Source: Sipunculus nudus | Taxonomy: Eukaryota; Annelida; Sipuncula; Golfingiida; Sipunculidae | Length of the DNA: 64,000 bases | Direction of reading: 5' to 3' | Assembly (NCBI GenBank): GCA_026874595.1 | Contig: CM049307.1 | Coordinates: 46,435,678-46,499,677 of the forward strand | In this document: positions 1 through 10,754 of the stretch, piece after piece | Layout of the letters: each line of letters begins with the position of its first letter | Position numbering within the stretch: position 1 is the first letter of the stretch | Translations under genes and position numbers: made by a program | The notes under the pieces: model-generated | Seen by the model: the letters and a program-made list of their open reading frames with translations, nothing else | Told to the model about the DNA's origin: nothing | Databases searched by the model: none

Positions 1-2659
1 AGTTTGTCAAGGTGGGTGATTTGCTCAAGGAATTTTCTTGTTTTCTGTATTATTTCACACGTGGATATTTTAATAAGTTCACATGATTTCATTCTGCTAC
101 ATTAATTTTTATATTCCTGCACGCGGTTAATGGAAAAAATGGCCCTTGCCATATTGGAATATTCGATCATTCGATCAGTTTCCCAGAACCTTTGGTTACA
201 CACAAACAGATAAGACAGCGGCATGAAAAAGGTGTGCGACAACAACACTCAATATTAACCGGATTACAGAGACACGGACACGGATAAGTACACTGTCAAA
301 ATGTATATGTCGAGCTAGCTGAGGTATATCCCCGTGCATGGCTGGATCTGCCGTCACCAGCGGCATTACCCCGACCGGCATCATGCGTGGCTATACGGCA
401 TACGTTGTTATAACTGTTACCTCATCACGATTAATGTGACCGTATCGGGACTTTGCATCGGCGGCTATTTGTGCACTGTAGCATCTTGCGTCACTGACTA
501 AAAGAGTTATTATCAGAGGTGGTAACTCCCAAAGCATGAGTTACCATCAGAATATTTTCCTACAGAATCTTGTTACGATTCAATTTCAGAATTACCGAGG
601 CAAGAAAAGATTTATTTTCTCCTAAAGCATGAATCGAGTCTCAGACACCAAAGGACCCAGTATGATTAACGTAAAGGGTCTTTTGGGGTCCATTCCAGCA
701 CGTGATCCCATCTTTGTAGTAAACTAGTGTATAAACTGAAAGCATGACACTTCTATATTGCGTCCGCTGGGGTCATCATTACGCAAGTAAACAATCTTTC
801 TTTGGCATATCGGCACCCTTTTCTGCATGAAACCTCCGTACTTGGCTGGTTTAATTATAATGGCAGTGTACTCAAACAACTCCGTTTTTGGTTTTGAACT
901 GCCAGGAACCAAGCCAAGGGAGGTCATTTCCAATATTTTCACTTGAATACAGAGAAATTTGACATCATTTCTCCAAGCAGATTTCGCAGCGCCATCTATC
1001 AGAAATAACATGAACTACACAAGAACGGGTAACATGCTTGTTTGAGCAAATTGCAGTTGCGTATTCGTAATTCGTTAATATATCAATAACAAAAAAAATG
1101 TTTGGCTTTCGTTTTTTTTTTGCTCCGATTTTAGCTTCACCGTAAGTATATGTATACATCAGTGTTACGACAAGCCGAAGCCGTAAAGAGCTGAGGCGTA
1201 AATGAATGCAGCTGTGCGGTAACATAAATGGGGACAGCTGTTTTTAATGTTCATTGTATGAGAATACATGGTGCTCCTCCCGGCCCGCTAAATGATATCT
1301 GACCTGCCCGAAATCCAGGCATCTAGGTTAATAGTAGACAATACCCTAGAAGTTATATCGCGAGTATAAATTTTAACCACCATCCCCCCCCCCCCCCCGC
1401 TCCGCCTGGCTGTGTGAAACGATATAGAAAGTGATATTTACGAAAGATGGCACAAAAGCTACAATAACTCAGTCTTTCGGTATATGGCCTATCATATGGT
1501 GCAATGATAGTTAAAATCAGTCTTACCCACAGGCGCTCGTTATCAATAGTCATTTACATGTATAATAATATAATACTATGTGTACATGGTTACGCCCCCC
1601 CCCCCCTTTATATCACCCATGGTTTACATGTAAATGACTTAACGTAGATAGTGCAGTGTAATGTAACCCCATTTAGGCGAATTTTAATGTTACGCATGCT
1701 ACACGTGTGTTCTTGAGTTACCTGCCATGGGACACATCGGTGGAGGCTGCATCACAGTGCCCTCTACCAGAATAATGATTTTAATTCTGATTTGGCGTTG
1801 GTTCCCGTCAGACCTCTCTGCCATAGTAATTAGTACAATGATCACACATGCCAATGCCGTCAGCGTGCAAGCTTCATAACATGGAGCGGACAAGAAACTA
1901 ACGGAGGAGGCATGAGGAGCTCCCAGCGGTGTATGGTGGCTGGTATTTATTAAGAATAGCTATTTGGAAATGGTTATGAGTTTTAATATAATGGAAATAT
2001 GGGGTTTAGACGAGAGCTGACACAGGCGATTAGAGAAATGTGCACTAAATGCAAACAACTAGACTCAATTAAATGGTCTAACTATAGGTCTGTCCATCAC
2101 ACCTGCATTTATGTTAATATAATGCTTTGGGCATGACGGGTTAAACATTTGTTTCAATAAAATTATACAACATTTTGGACTTACGTCGAGTAGCATGTGA
2201 CCTCACCACTATGACGTCACAATATACCTTTTTCCGCCACACTTTCGACATCTGTTAGCAATGACTGATACCAAGTGTTCGGGTTCGTTATATCGAACTA
2301 AAGGTCACATTTGCTATATTTTAATTGATAAAAGTAAATAAATACCAAAAATTTCCATAAGGTGGGGTTCTTATTGGAGTCTCTGCAATGTTTCTCGTTT
2401 TATCCCTCAAAACCCGCATTCATGCCCGCCTCACAGGACCCGAATAAAGCAGACGACCGTTACATGCATCGCCCATGCTCGTGGACAAGGTCTATTGTAA
2501 CAATAGCATTTAAAACCAAAAATAATGTTATTGCAATAGAATTAGGAAGTGTTGTTTATAGAGACAGAAGAAAAACATTTCTGTTTTTATGTCCGTACAA
2601 ATCACTACCAGTTTCCATGACATTAACCTTTAGATGTGATATTCATACACCTTTTACAG
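1..2659. other. No gene recognised; probably intron or 5' region of the CAP gene
   Basis: The next exon opens inside a CAP domain, so this is most likely intron of that gene. It contains poly-C tracts near 1385-1400 and 1597-1608. Part of 860-1000 resembles short repeats at 18700-18840 and 20460-20600. No exon with CAP motifs was found. Confidence 0.5.
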
Positions 2660-2781
2660 ATGGTGTGGGCAGAGACGACAGACGTAGGATGTGGTTTTAA
2701 CATCTGTCCAATACTCTACAGGGAGCCCGAGCATCGGAACTATCCTGACACATTCTTTGTTATATGTTACTACGGACCCGG
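2660..2781 (+). CDS. CAP gene exon: end of CAP domain
   Basis: Acceptor cttttacag before 2660 and donor gtgagt after 2781. It encodes MVWAETTDVGCGFNIC through FFVICYYGPG. The sequence expected just upstream (a GHYTQ-like motif ending an exon in phase 0) was not found in bases 1-2659. The exon ends in phase 2. Confidence 0.85.
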
Positions 2782-5700
2782 GTGAGTGTTTATTAAGTTT
2801 TAAGTCATTCCAATTATGAACTGATAAAAAAATGGGAAGGCCACACTGAATCGCAAAGGTACATTTACAAAAGAAATTGCTCCCTTCGCAATCCCTGTCA
2901 ATTTAAGGTAAAGATTTTAACGAATACGTTAAAATAAAAATCGTATTAAGTAAATAAAGTAATAATAATTATTATAAAAAGAAGAAGAAGAAGGAGAATC
3001 AGTCTAAGAATTTTGTCACCAGTCTGGAATACCTGTATAGGCATATTTGAAATATTATTATTTCAAAATAAAGATAAATTGGAATAATGATAAATTGAGG
3101 TACAGCACTATTCTAGGTCATGTTTTTATATGACACCTTTACCGAAGACGCTTTGATGTTCATTGTACATCACAAAATTGCACAAAATCTTGTATGGATT
3201 GATCCAAAAATGAAGTTGACCGAAGATCTTTGATAGTGCTGTCATTTACCGGAAACTGGTTTTCGTTCTGTTTAATACCCCTTCATTGCCACTTAACAGT
3301 ACTGTGAGCATTATAAGTCAAAAGTCATATTATGCAAATATATACTTAGGCATGAGTTATGGGATGATGTATATTTTAATTGGGGTCATGACTTTTCTAT
3401 GAGTGGCCTTGACCCAGAATTTTGCCATATATGGTGAAAATCACACAAAATTCATAAATATCTCAATAAGAGATGCATGGATTGGTCCAAAAATTAAAAT
3501 GACCGAAGATCTTGGATAGCTTTGTCTTCTGCGGAAGACAGGTGGCGCCACCTTCTGTCTTTTCTTGTTTTCGCGCCTTTTAATACCCCATCACTTCAAC
3601 TTAACAGTACTGAGAGCATTATAAGTCTAAAACGTATGGACAGATAGGGCTGATATTGTGCATGTCAATTGATCTTGGATACCTCCATCTTCTATTCAAG
3701 ATTGTGGTGCCTTCTGCAATCGTTTTGCCGTGGCGTTCATCTGTACATATGCTTTGGTTGAAAATTGCTCATATCTCCGGAGTGGTTCAAGTTATTGGTC
3801 TGAAATTTGGCATGTCCATCCATCTTGGAAGGTTTTCTCGTAAACCAGACAGGTGGCGCCACCTACCTTCCCTTTTTTGTAGAATAATTCAATGCCCTTT
3901 TCTTAGGAGTGATTAGCCCTATGGGCCTGAAATTGTGCATATCCATAGATCTTGGACTCCTCCATCTTGTACGTAAGACTGGTGGCGCCATTTGCAATCG
4001 TTTTCCCGTGGCGTTCATCTGCACATGTGCTTTGGGTGAAAATTGTTCATATCTCCGGAGTGGTCAAAGGTATTGGTCTGAATGGCATGTCCATCCAACT
4101 TGGAAAGTTTTCTCGTAAACCAGACAGGTTGCGCCACATTCAATCACGTTTCCGTAGAATAAATTAATGCTCTTTTCTTAGGTCCGGTGTGCCGTATTGG
4201 TCTGAAAACTGTGCAGGTCCATAGATCTTGGCCTCCTCCATTTTGTACTCAAGACTGGTGGTGCATCTGCCATTTTTTTCGTGCGGTGTCCATCCGTACA
4301 TTTCTTTTAGGTAAAAATTGCTCATATCTGAGGAGTTGTTTTTAATTTGTTGGTCTCCAGTTTGGCATGTACATCCATCTTGGAAAGTGTTCTCCTCAAC
4401 CAGACAGGTCTTTTCTCAAGAGTCATTCACCGGTATTGGCCCAAATATTTGGTAAAAAATTGTTTCTCAAGTTGATAGATGGAAGAAAACATAGTTGCTT
4501 GCTAAGTGTCAGTATATGCTGCTGAAGATGGAAAGGGGGGGGGGGGTGCGCTATTCTCAAAGGGGGGGGGGGGGATTCTTTGTCAGGAAATAATATGGCA
4601 CCTGCGGTGACGAGAAATATCTAGTTATCAATAATACAATGATGGTGGGTGACTAAGAAATAAATCTGTGACAATGAAAATACCATTTAAGCAATTCCTG
4701 AGATATTAAGGGACATTTGCTACTTTATGGATGCAATCAGACAAAATAATAAAATTTAATTAAAAACGCAGACAGAATTTTATAAATAATTAGGTTCAAT
4801 TCTTACTTCACGTGCACAAAGGAGTACTATCTTTTCCTACTTATATGTGAAAAAAAATGAAAATTGTCACTTTGGCTAGCAGAACATAGTTCAACAAAGG
4901 TAGTGTCACGTACAGTTACATTATCCTTGTTCCTGTGAAATATTATGTTTATGACTGCAGCTGTTCTTGAGCTATTTTATAAAGGCATTATTACCTTATG
5001 TATGTAAATACATCAAATTGTTATTTTTTTGCGACTGGTTCAAATTTGAGGTTCTTTGAAGACACAATTTTGAAAGCAAGTTGACAAAATTCATACTTTT
5101 CCAAATCCCCATTAATTTTGCAGCTGAAAATCACCGAGCAATCACATTATCAATAATCCTGTAAATTTTCATCAAAACGCCTTTTTTCGATTGATTAGGC
5201 TTAATTCATCCTTTTTTATCTCCCTTTTCAAAGATATAGCTAACTATGATATGAAAGCCAAAATATTTATAATTTGTGAATTATCATGGAAAGAAATTAC
5301 ACCATTTTATCCCTCAAAAAGTAGGTCAATGCGGATGGCTCCAGTTGAAGATCAAAATCACATAGCAGTTGCTTGATTAATATTCCTGTATAATTTGGTG
5401 CTGAAGGCTGCAGCCCTTCCTGAGGGCTGCGGCCCTTCCTGAAATATTTGGTAACATATTTATTAAATCATGTAAGCAAACGCATCTGACTGCGATTGGC
5501 CGAATTTGAAGTTCCGTAAAGACACCATTCTGAAAAAAATTCATACTCATTTCAATCCCCCTTCTCAAAATAACTGCTGACTATTATATGAATAGCAAAA
5601 CTATAAATACTTTTTGACTTATCTTGGAAAAAGCAGGAAATACCATTTCGCCGACATTTTCGGCCGGCGATAAGTAGGTAAACATAGATGGCGCCACCAA

Positions 5701-6445
5701 AAACTGATCTCTGTTTATTCATCACATGATCAACAAGTCTATAAAGTTTAAAGAAGAAAGCTTCAGAGGTTGTTAATAAAATCATTGGTAACAGGCAGAA
5801 GACGGCGAACAGCGTGAGCTATAGGTACCTCATCTTTACCGGCGAGGTTCCTGTTTGTCCCTCTTTCTTGTATCTGTGCAAAGCCCCCGAAGCTGGTTTG
5901 TCCTATTCAAACTGGTGCAGCAGACGATAATGATTGTATTGCGCTTGCTCGTGGAAAATCGGGCGATCTCCACCAGAGGTCGCTACCGCTATCGCAGAAC
6001 GGAGTGACTTCTGGTGGAGATTTATTCTCAATACAATGTTTTTGGTTAAAAGGAAACATACAAAAAAATTCTCAAAGCTTCGCCAAAACAATTTTAGGTA
6101 ATAGATCTTTCAGGGGACAGGGATAAAAGGGGTCAAGGAAACTGATAATAAATGTAATAGATTGCCATAGGTGTTCCAAACATTTCTAAAAACAGTTCTG
6201 TATTTAATTATGTACATTTTAAATATATTACTTCTTTTCAGTGGTAATTACAACAAGGTACCGTACAAATACGGCGCCCCCGAGTGTTCCCAGTGTCCAG
6301 AACAGTATCGGGGATGTAATTTCGGCTTGTGTGTTCGTGAGTGTTGTAGTGTTTTTATTACAGTTCTAAAACATACCTTGATATTGGTGTATTTAGCATG
6401 CTGAGCCGTGGGTCTTATATTACATATATTACATATATGTGTATA

Positions 6446-6507
<62 letters not shown>

Positions 6508-9500
6508 CTTTACATTGCGAAAAACATGTTTGATCGTCAGTAAGCCTGCTTAATGAAACGACACAATTCGACGCCCTGCATGTCAATAAAAAAGATATAT
6601 ATTTACAAATTAATATATTTTTCGGTTACTATCTATTTTGAATATAACTGAAAACACATGATACGTATATATACTTTATAAATTCATCAATTGATTTTCA
6701 TTGCAGATAAATGTAAAGAGGGAGACGCACAGTGCCGTAAGTAACTTTTCATTTATTTATTTAATAACAATCCAGGTCTGTTTTCAAGAAAGACCTAGAA
6801 TGCACCCTCTAAGTAACACAACTATCAGCTATGCACACGTGCATAAAACAAAAAAAAAAAGCCCAAGCAAATGTTGCATGTTCATCCGAAAATACCACTG
6901 CAACGATTTCCGTATGAAGTGTCTGATGGACGGAAATTATGTTTTTATAACTTAATATATAACAGCTATTTATGCTGTGTAGGCCTATATGTTTGTAAAG
7001 GTAGGTCAGAAGACATTCATATACATGCTTTGGTGCAGAGTCGCTGTCACTTTACGTGTCACATGACAGCTTCTGGGAATTGCCTCTCCCTAGCTTTTTT
7101 TGTTAGGGGTTATAACTGTTTTAAATTTTTGGACGACATAAACCCTAGAAATAAATTAGCGCTTCGTCAGTTCATTTGTTGAAATGCGCACACTTGTGAC
7201 ACTTGCACAAACTGTCAGATATTGAAGGAAGTGACGTGAGTTAGCCCATTGGCAATACAATCCTCGTGCTGGGTTGTACTATATGTGGGCGAAGTATGTG
7301 ATACGGAAATCGTTATGACGGTTTTATTTGGTTGTCCCCAGAAAGCACAGGCCGACCGCAGTATCCTATTCCCTGACCAGCCGTGCCTGGTTCTCACACC
7401 CTGCACTATGATAAATAACATAAACGCTCAGCCCAAGGTCGTCTGGTACAAGCTCTTTTTTATTGGGGATTGAGCAGACGGTTTGCTTTATCAGCAGACA
7501 CTTACAGATTCAATCTCCAAAGTTTTCTTTAATGTTCTCATATGTCATATATACTATTATAAGCGTTGCCGCGAATAGGTCAAAACGAATAACTTTTTAC
7601 CAGATATGGTAAACCAAACGGAAATAAAAGATGCCGTGGAATGTGGAACAGTTTTTTTTACCACAGCGGGGTGTATACGGCCTTTTACTTGCTCGGTTTT
7701 AACACTGTCAGCTCCGATGTACATATAATAGGGGCACATAGGTGCATTTACGCATATTATGTACATGCATGTTTAATACATCAAGTGAATCAATGTATAT
7801 GTTTACACAGTGGGAAACCGTAAATTTTTTTATTGTTTCATTGCTCTGTACACATTTGTCCACCTCCTCTTCCAGGCCTAATAGTTTTTTAGCCTATGGG
7901 GTTTTAACAACAAGTCTTTTTTTTTGTGCTGAAGTTGAGTGATACATGGGTGAATGACTTGTATTAGCGACAGACGACACAATATGCTTTGCCCACGACA
8001 CCTATCGACGAGAAATGTGAACTAGTGCTTGGGTTCGCTCCTCGGCGTGGTCATGAGAGTTGGTTATAGTGGCTCGTCCCAGGCCAATGTTTTCCCCCCG
8101 CGTTCTCCGGTTTCCTCCGAGACACCCGAACGCCACCACCTGAGCCATTGAGAGTATCTCGAATAGTTAAAGCAAATATTTGTACAATCCTGAAAAATAG
8201 ATAAAGTTTATGGTGTTTGGGTTCCTTTATATAGGGTCGAAACATATACCTGCCTCTTCGTACATAGCAGACATATATTTTACGTGATTACATAAAGCTG
8301 AGAGAAAGAAAATATCACTGACGGTGCGAGTACGTGTGCACCAGGTAAATTATAGATGCATGAATTCGTCATTTGCGACAATATAAGACTTGTTACGACC
8401 CGTGACTTGTGTGCTTATGAATTACAATATGTTGCTTTTAAACGTACTTCAGGAATGCGATCTTGGCCTGCATTGACGTGAGAGGCAGGGATAATAATTC
8501 TGTCACTTATGAATGAGATATGCATAAAATAAGCTGAGTAAAATGCACGTCACTTTTGTGTAGCACTGACAGACCATGTCTCAAGTCTTAATCAGTTCTG
8601 AAATTTATATGTGAAGAGTTTTTTAATCAAGTCACGAGACGTAAAGATGGTGGAAAAAAAGCATTAAAGGCAGTTTTTCCTAAAAAAAAAAGCACTATAC
8701 TTTTATTTATACATAAGTATTTATAGTGAAGTGGTAGCACTTAAATGATTGACTTGTAATCCGTTACTTCTTTGTTTTTGTATTCAGGATGTATCCACCC
8801 CTGTCAGCACGGTGGCCAGGCCCAGACGGACTGTACCTGTCAGTGTACGTACTGGTGGAGCGGCATGGACTGCTCTGAATGTAAGTTCACGTCCAGGTCT
8901 TATACAAAAATGGTGAATAAATTATTCATGTAATGATGTGTAATGCCAATGGAACAGAATTGTTAAATGATTTGGAATAATTCTATTTGTTTTCTGGTAT
9001 ATGTATTCTTGATATATAGGTATACATGAGGACTGTTTCTATTTCTGACATGGCTTTAAAACACTGACAAACAACAGTGCAACCAATAAAGATTAAAGAC
9101 AATAATTTATCTCTTTGTTTCAGTTAAAGTACAGAGTATCATACTAGTTGTTGCGCTGGCGATTGTTCTCACGTCCATCCTGGGGGGCTTTTTTGCTCTG
9201 GTCTGTTTCCGGAAGAAAAAGAAGGTCAAAAAACCTCTGCATGGTAACTATCTTATAAAAACAATCCATTGGCTGACAGATGTGATAAGGTCTCGGGGGT
9301 CAAGCGTTCGGTTAGCTTAGAAGAATCTGACGTCTAAAACTTAGGATTTGGCCAATGAAAGACTCTCGCCGGTTGTCATGATTCTTGTAAGGGGCATTCT
9401 CCAACCTAAAGATAAAGACAACTTAGACAAGCACTATAAAATAGACACAGTAATTATTACATTTATTTCAATACATATACAAACAAGACCGTCCGATGTG

Positions 9501-9946
9501 GATGGGGGGGGGGGGGGGTGCAAACCCTGTGCTGTGAATATATTTTGTAAATATATTATAACTGCTTAAAATATGCAGATGATTGATATCTAATTATTTT
9601 CCTAGCATATTCTTTACTCCCTAAATAATATATACAGTTCATCTTCAGCAGTAGGTAACCAAAGGCCAAACTGACAATTAGACAGGGTTAACAGTTGGGT
9701 TCCAAGTTTTCTTTCTTTTTTACTAGTGGCTGTGAATGGTGCTACTTCGATGGAACCAAGACTCGAAAAACTTGCAGTAGTGCTTCGAGACGCTCCACCT
9801 TGTCACATCACTCATCGAGACGCAGGTTCGTCCCTCCATTTTCACATTTTATTTTTTAACTCTGATTTCTAATCCTTATTTGTGTGAATCAGTGATACGC
9901 AAGAGATATTTGAATCTGGAACATTTAAAAATATCTATACAACTTT

Positions 9947-10014
<68 letters not shown>

Positions 10015-10731
10015 AGATCCAACCAATAGGAACAATTCAGCTGTCATATTTAAAATATTGGCTCATGCACACAAACGGTCTGACCTTCCGAAGAATGGCA
10101 CATGCGATCACACGCGCTTGAATTGCTATCAGTGTAGATTAGTGTGAAAATGTCGATACGGAATGTACACTGAAAGCAATTATTGAATCGCCTTTGGTGT
10201 GACAGACCTTTTCCCAGTGTTTTCCTTGATTCTCATCTCAGTCCGCCCCTGATAATCTGTAACACAACCTAACATAATAATATGTTTTAATAATTTTCAG
10301 GCTCAGTGTATGATGAAATACGTGAAGATGAAATGTTGGCAGACGGAGATCCGATGTTAATGCGACGAAGCCAACCGGACGATGGCTACCTCCTGCCTCG
10401 AGGAACAGACGTCACGGAAAACGATTACGAAAGGCCCAGGCCAACACCGGATGTGGAAATAAGGCCTGTTCCGGTTGGGCAATCGGCCCCTAGACGGGAA
10501 TCCCGCCAAAAAAGTGAATATGAAAACACCGACTCAGCGAGGGAGCAGGCAGACTATCTGGTATTGAAGGAAGACGAAGAGGAACCGTACGTTAAGGCAG
10601 ATCCCCCATCAGACGCGCCGGACTATACCCCAGACCCTACTTACAAATGGGATGATGGCTACGAAAAGCCAAACCCTGCCCAGGCTGGAGGGGCAGGCCC
10701 CTACCTGACCATGGGCGGTCGCACGCAGTGA
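2660..10731 (+). CDS. CAP/SCP-EGF-like transmembrane protein with tyrosine-rich tail (3' part, seven exons)
   Basis: Seven exons join in frame: 2660-2781, 6242-6336, 6707-6736, 8788-8880, 9124-9243, 9727-9825, 10301-10731 (990 nt, 329 residues in the window, stop TGA at 10729). All have GT-AG ends. Residues 1-44 are the end of a CAP domain: MVWAETTDVGCG, then CYYGPGGNY, close to the second CAP signature but with Tyr where Asn/His/Arg is usual. Residues 52-111 are a cysteine-rich EGF-like hinge (CSQCP, CIHPCQHGG, CTCQC). Residues 119-142 form one membrane span, followed by RKKKK as stop-transfer. The cytoplasmic tail (143-329) is acidic and has ten tyrosines, including YDEI, YLLP, YERP, YENT, YLVL, YEKP and YLTM. 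CAP proteins are normally secreted, so a membrane form with a docking-type tail suggests a receptor; that role is inferred. The first exon opens in phase 0 inside the CAP fold, so the signal peptide and most of the CAP domain lie upstream of the window. Confidence 0.82.
3120..4624 (+). mobile_element. Helitron-like non-autonomous element with tandem core, in a CAP gene intron
   Basis: Two ~315-bp units (3170-3610) are followed by three ~277-bp units (about 3640-4430; the landmark CGTTCATCTG recurs at about 3735 and 4012, in variant form at 4287). Several units carry GGTGGCGCCACC. The right end reads ATGGCACCTGCGGTGACGAG, then AAATATCTAG at 4615-4624 followed by T. The same end closes the element at 16191. 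The left end is not recognisable and may be truncated. Confidence 0.55.
5935..6041. repeat. Short inverted-repeat element
   Basis: GATCTCCACCAGAGGTCGCT at 5965-5984 is mirrored by AGTGACTTCTGGTGGAGAT at 6003-6021, and the pair is bracketed by TTGTATTG and CAATACAA. This is a compact foldback or MITE remnant about 200 bp before the next CAP exon. Confidence 0.5.
6242..6336 (+). CDS. CAP gene exon: CAP C-terminal tail, Cys-rich
   Basis: Acceptor cttcttttcag and donor gtgagt at 6337. Encodes GNYNKVPYKYG, then CSQCPEQYRGC and GLC, the usual extension after a CAP domain. The first base completes a Gly codon from the previous exon, and the exon ends in phase 1. An alternative GT at 6333 would put the next exon out of the cysteine-rich frame. 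Confidence 0.85.
6452..6503. repeat. (TA)n microsatellite
   Basis: About 52 bp of pure TA in a CAP gene intron. Reading frames through it (IYIYIY) are artefacts. Confidence 0.95.
6707..6736 (+). CDS. CAP gene micro-exon (30 nt)
   Basis: Acceptor ttttcattgcag, donor gtaagt. Encodes KCKEGDAQC, two more cysteines of the hinge. It is symmetric, phase 1 to phase 1. Confidence 0.7.
8788..8880 (+). CDS. CAP gene exon: EGF-like module
   Basis: Acceptor tttttgtattcag, donor gtaagt. Encodes CIHPCQHGGQ, DCTCQC and WWSGMDC. The spacing Cys-x3-Cys, Cys-x-Cys-x-Cys and G-x-x-C resembles the second half of an EGF fold. It is symmetric, phase 1 to phase 1. Confidence 0.82.
9124..9243 (+). CDS. CAP gene exon: transmembrane segment
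   Basis: Acceptor ctttgtttcag, donor gtaact. Encodes one hydrophobic helix (IILVVALAIVLTSILGGFF and on to CF), then FRKKKKVKKPLH. The positive-inside rule puts the C-terminus in the cytoplasm. Phase 1 to phase 1. Confidence 0.85.
9727..9825 (+). CDS. CAP gene exon: juxtamembrane segment
   Basis: Acceptor ttttttactag; donor GCAG|gttcgt is weaker than its neighbours. Encodes VAVNGATSMEP through CHITHRDA with no recognised domain. Phase 1 to phase 1, so it could be skipped without changing the frame. Confidence 0.7.
9952..10009. repeat. (TA)n microsatellite
   Basis: About 58 bp of pure TA in the last CAP gene intron. Confidence 0.95.
10301..10731 (+). CDS. CAP gene terminal exon: tyrosine-rich cytoplasmic tail
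   Basis: Acceptor taattttcag. Encodes 142 residues ending GPYLTMGGRTQ, then TGA. All ten tail tyrosines are here, mostly preceded by acidic or small residues. The end matches the YxxM type bound by PI3-kinase p85 SH2 domains in known receptors; YENT fits the Grb2 YxN type. Confidence 0.85.
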
Positions 10732-10754
10732 CGTCAGGATTCTGCGTGACGTCA
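10729..10754 (+). promoter_or_regulatory. Paired CRE-like palindromes at the CAP gene stop
   Basis: TGACGTCA occurs at 10729-10736, where its first three bases are the stop codon, and again at 10747-10754. This 8-bp palindrome is the consensus site for CREB/ATF factors. No function at the end of a gene can be shown from sequence. Confidence 0.35.

Noticed and set aside
1-11. AAG|gtgggt at the window start as an exon end
   Set aside because: Eleven bases cannot support an exon call.
724-1011. 95-codon minus-strand frame
   Set aside because: Part of it (TTTTGGTTTTGAACTG region) resembles short repeats at 18760 and 20510, so it is probably repeat-derived.
1699-1893. Minus-strand frame with a hydrophobic start and a donor-like GGCAG|gtaact, possible signal-peptide exon
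   Set aside because: The frame begins at TTG, not ATG, and no downstream exon with a recognisable domain was found.
6248-6586. Minus-strand frame containing IYIYIYIY
   Set aside because: Translation of a (TA)n run. The same applies to frames at 12535, 20072, 32669 and 37010.
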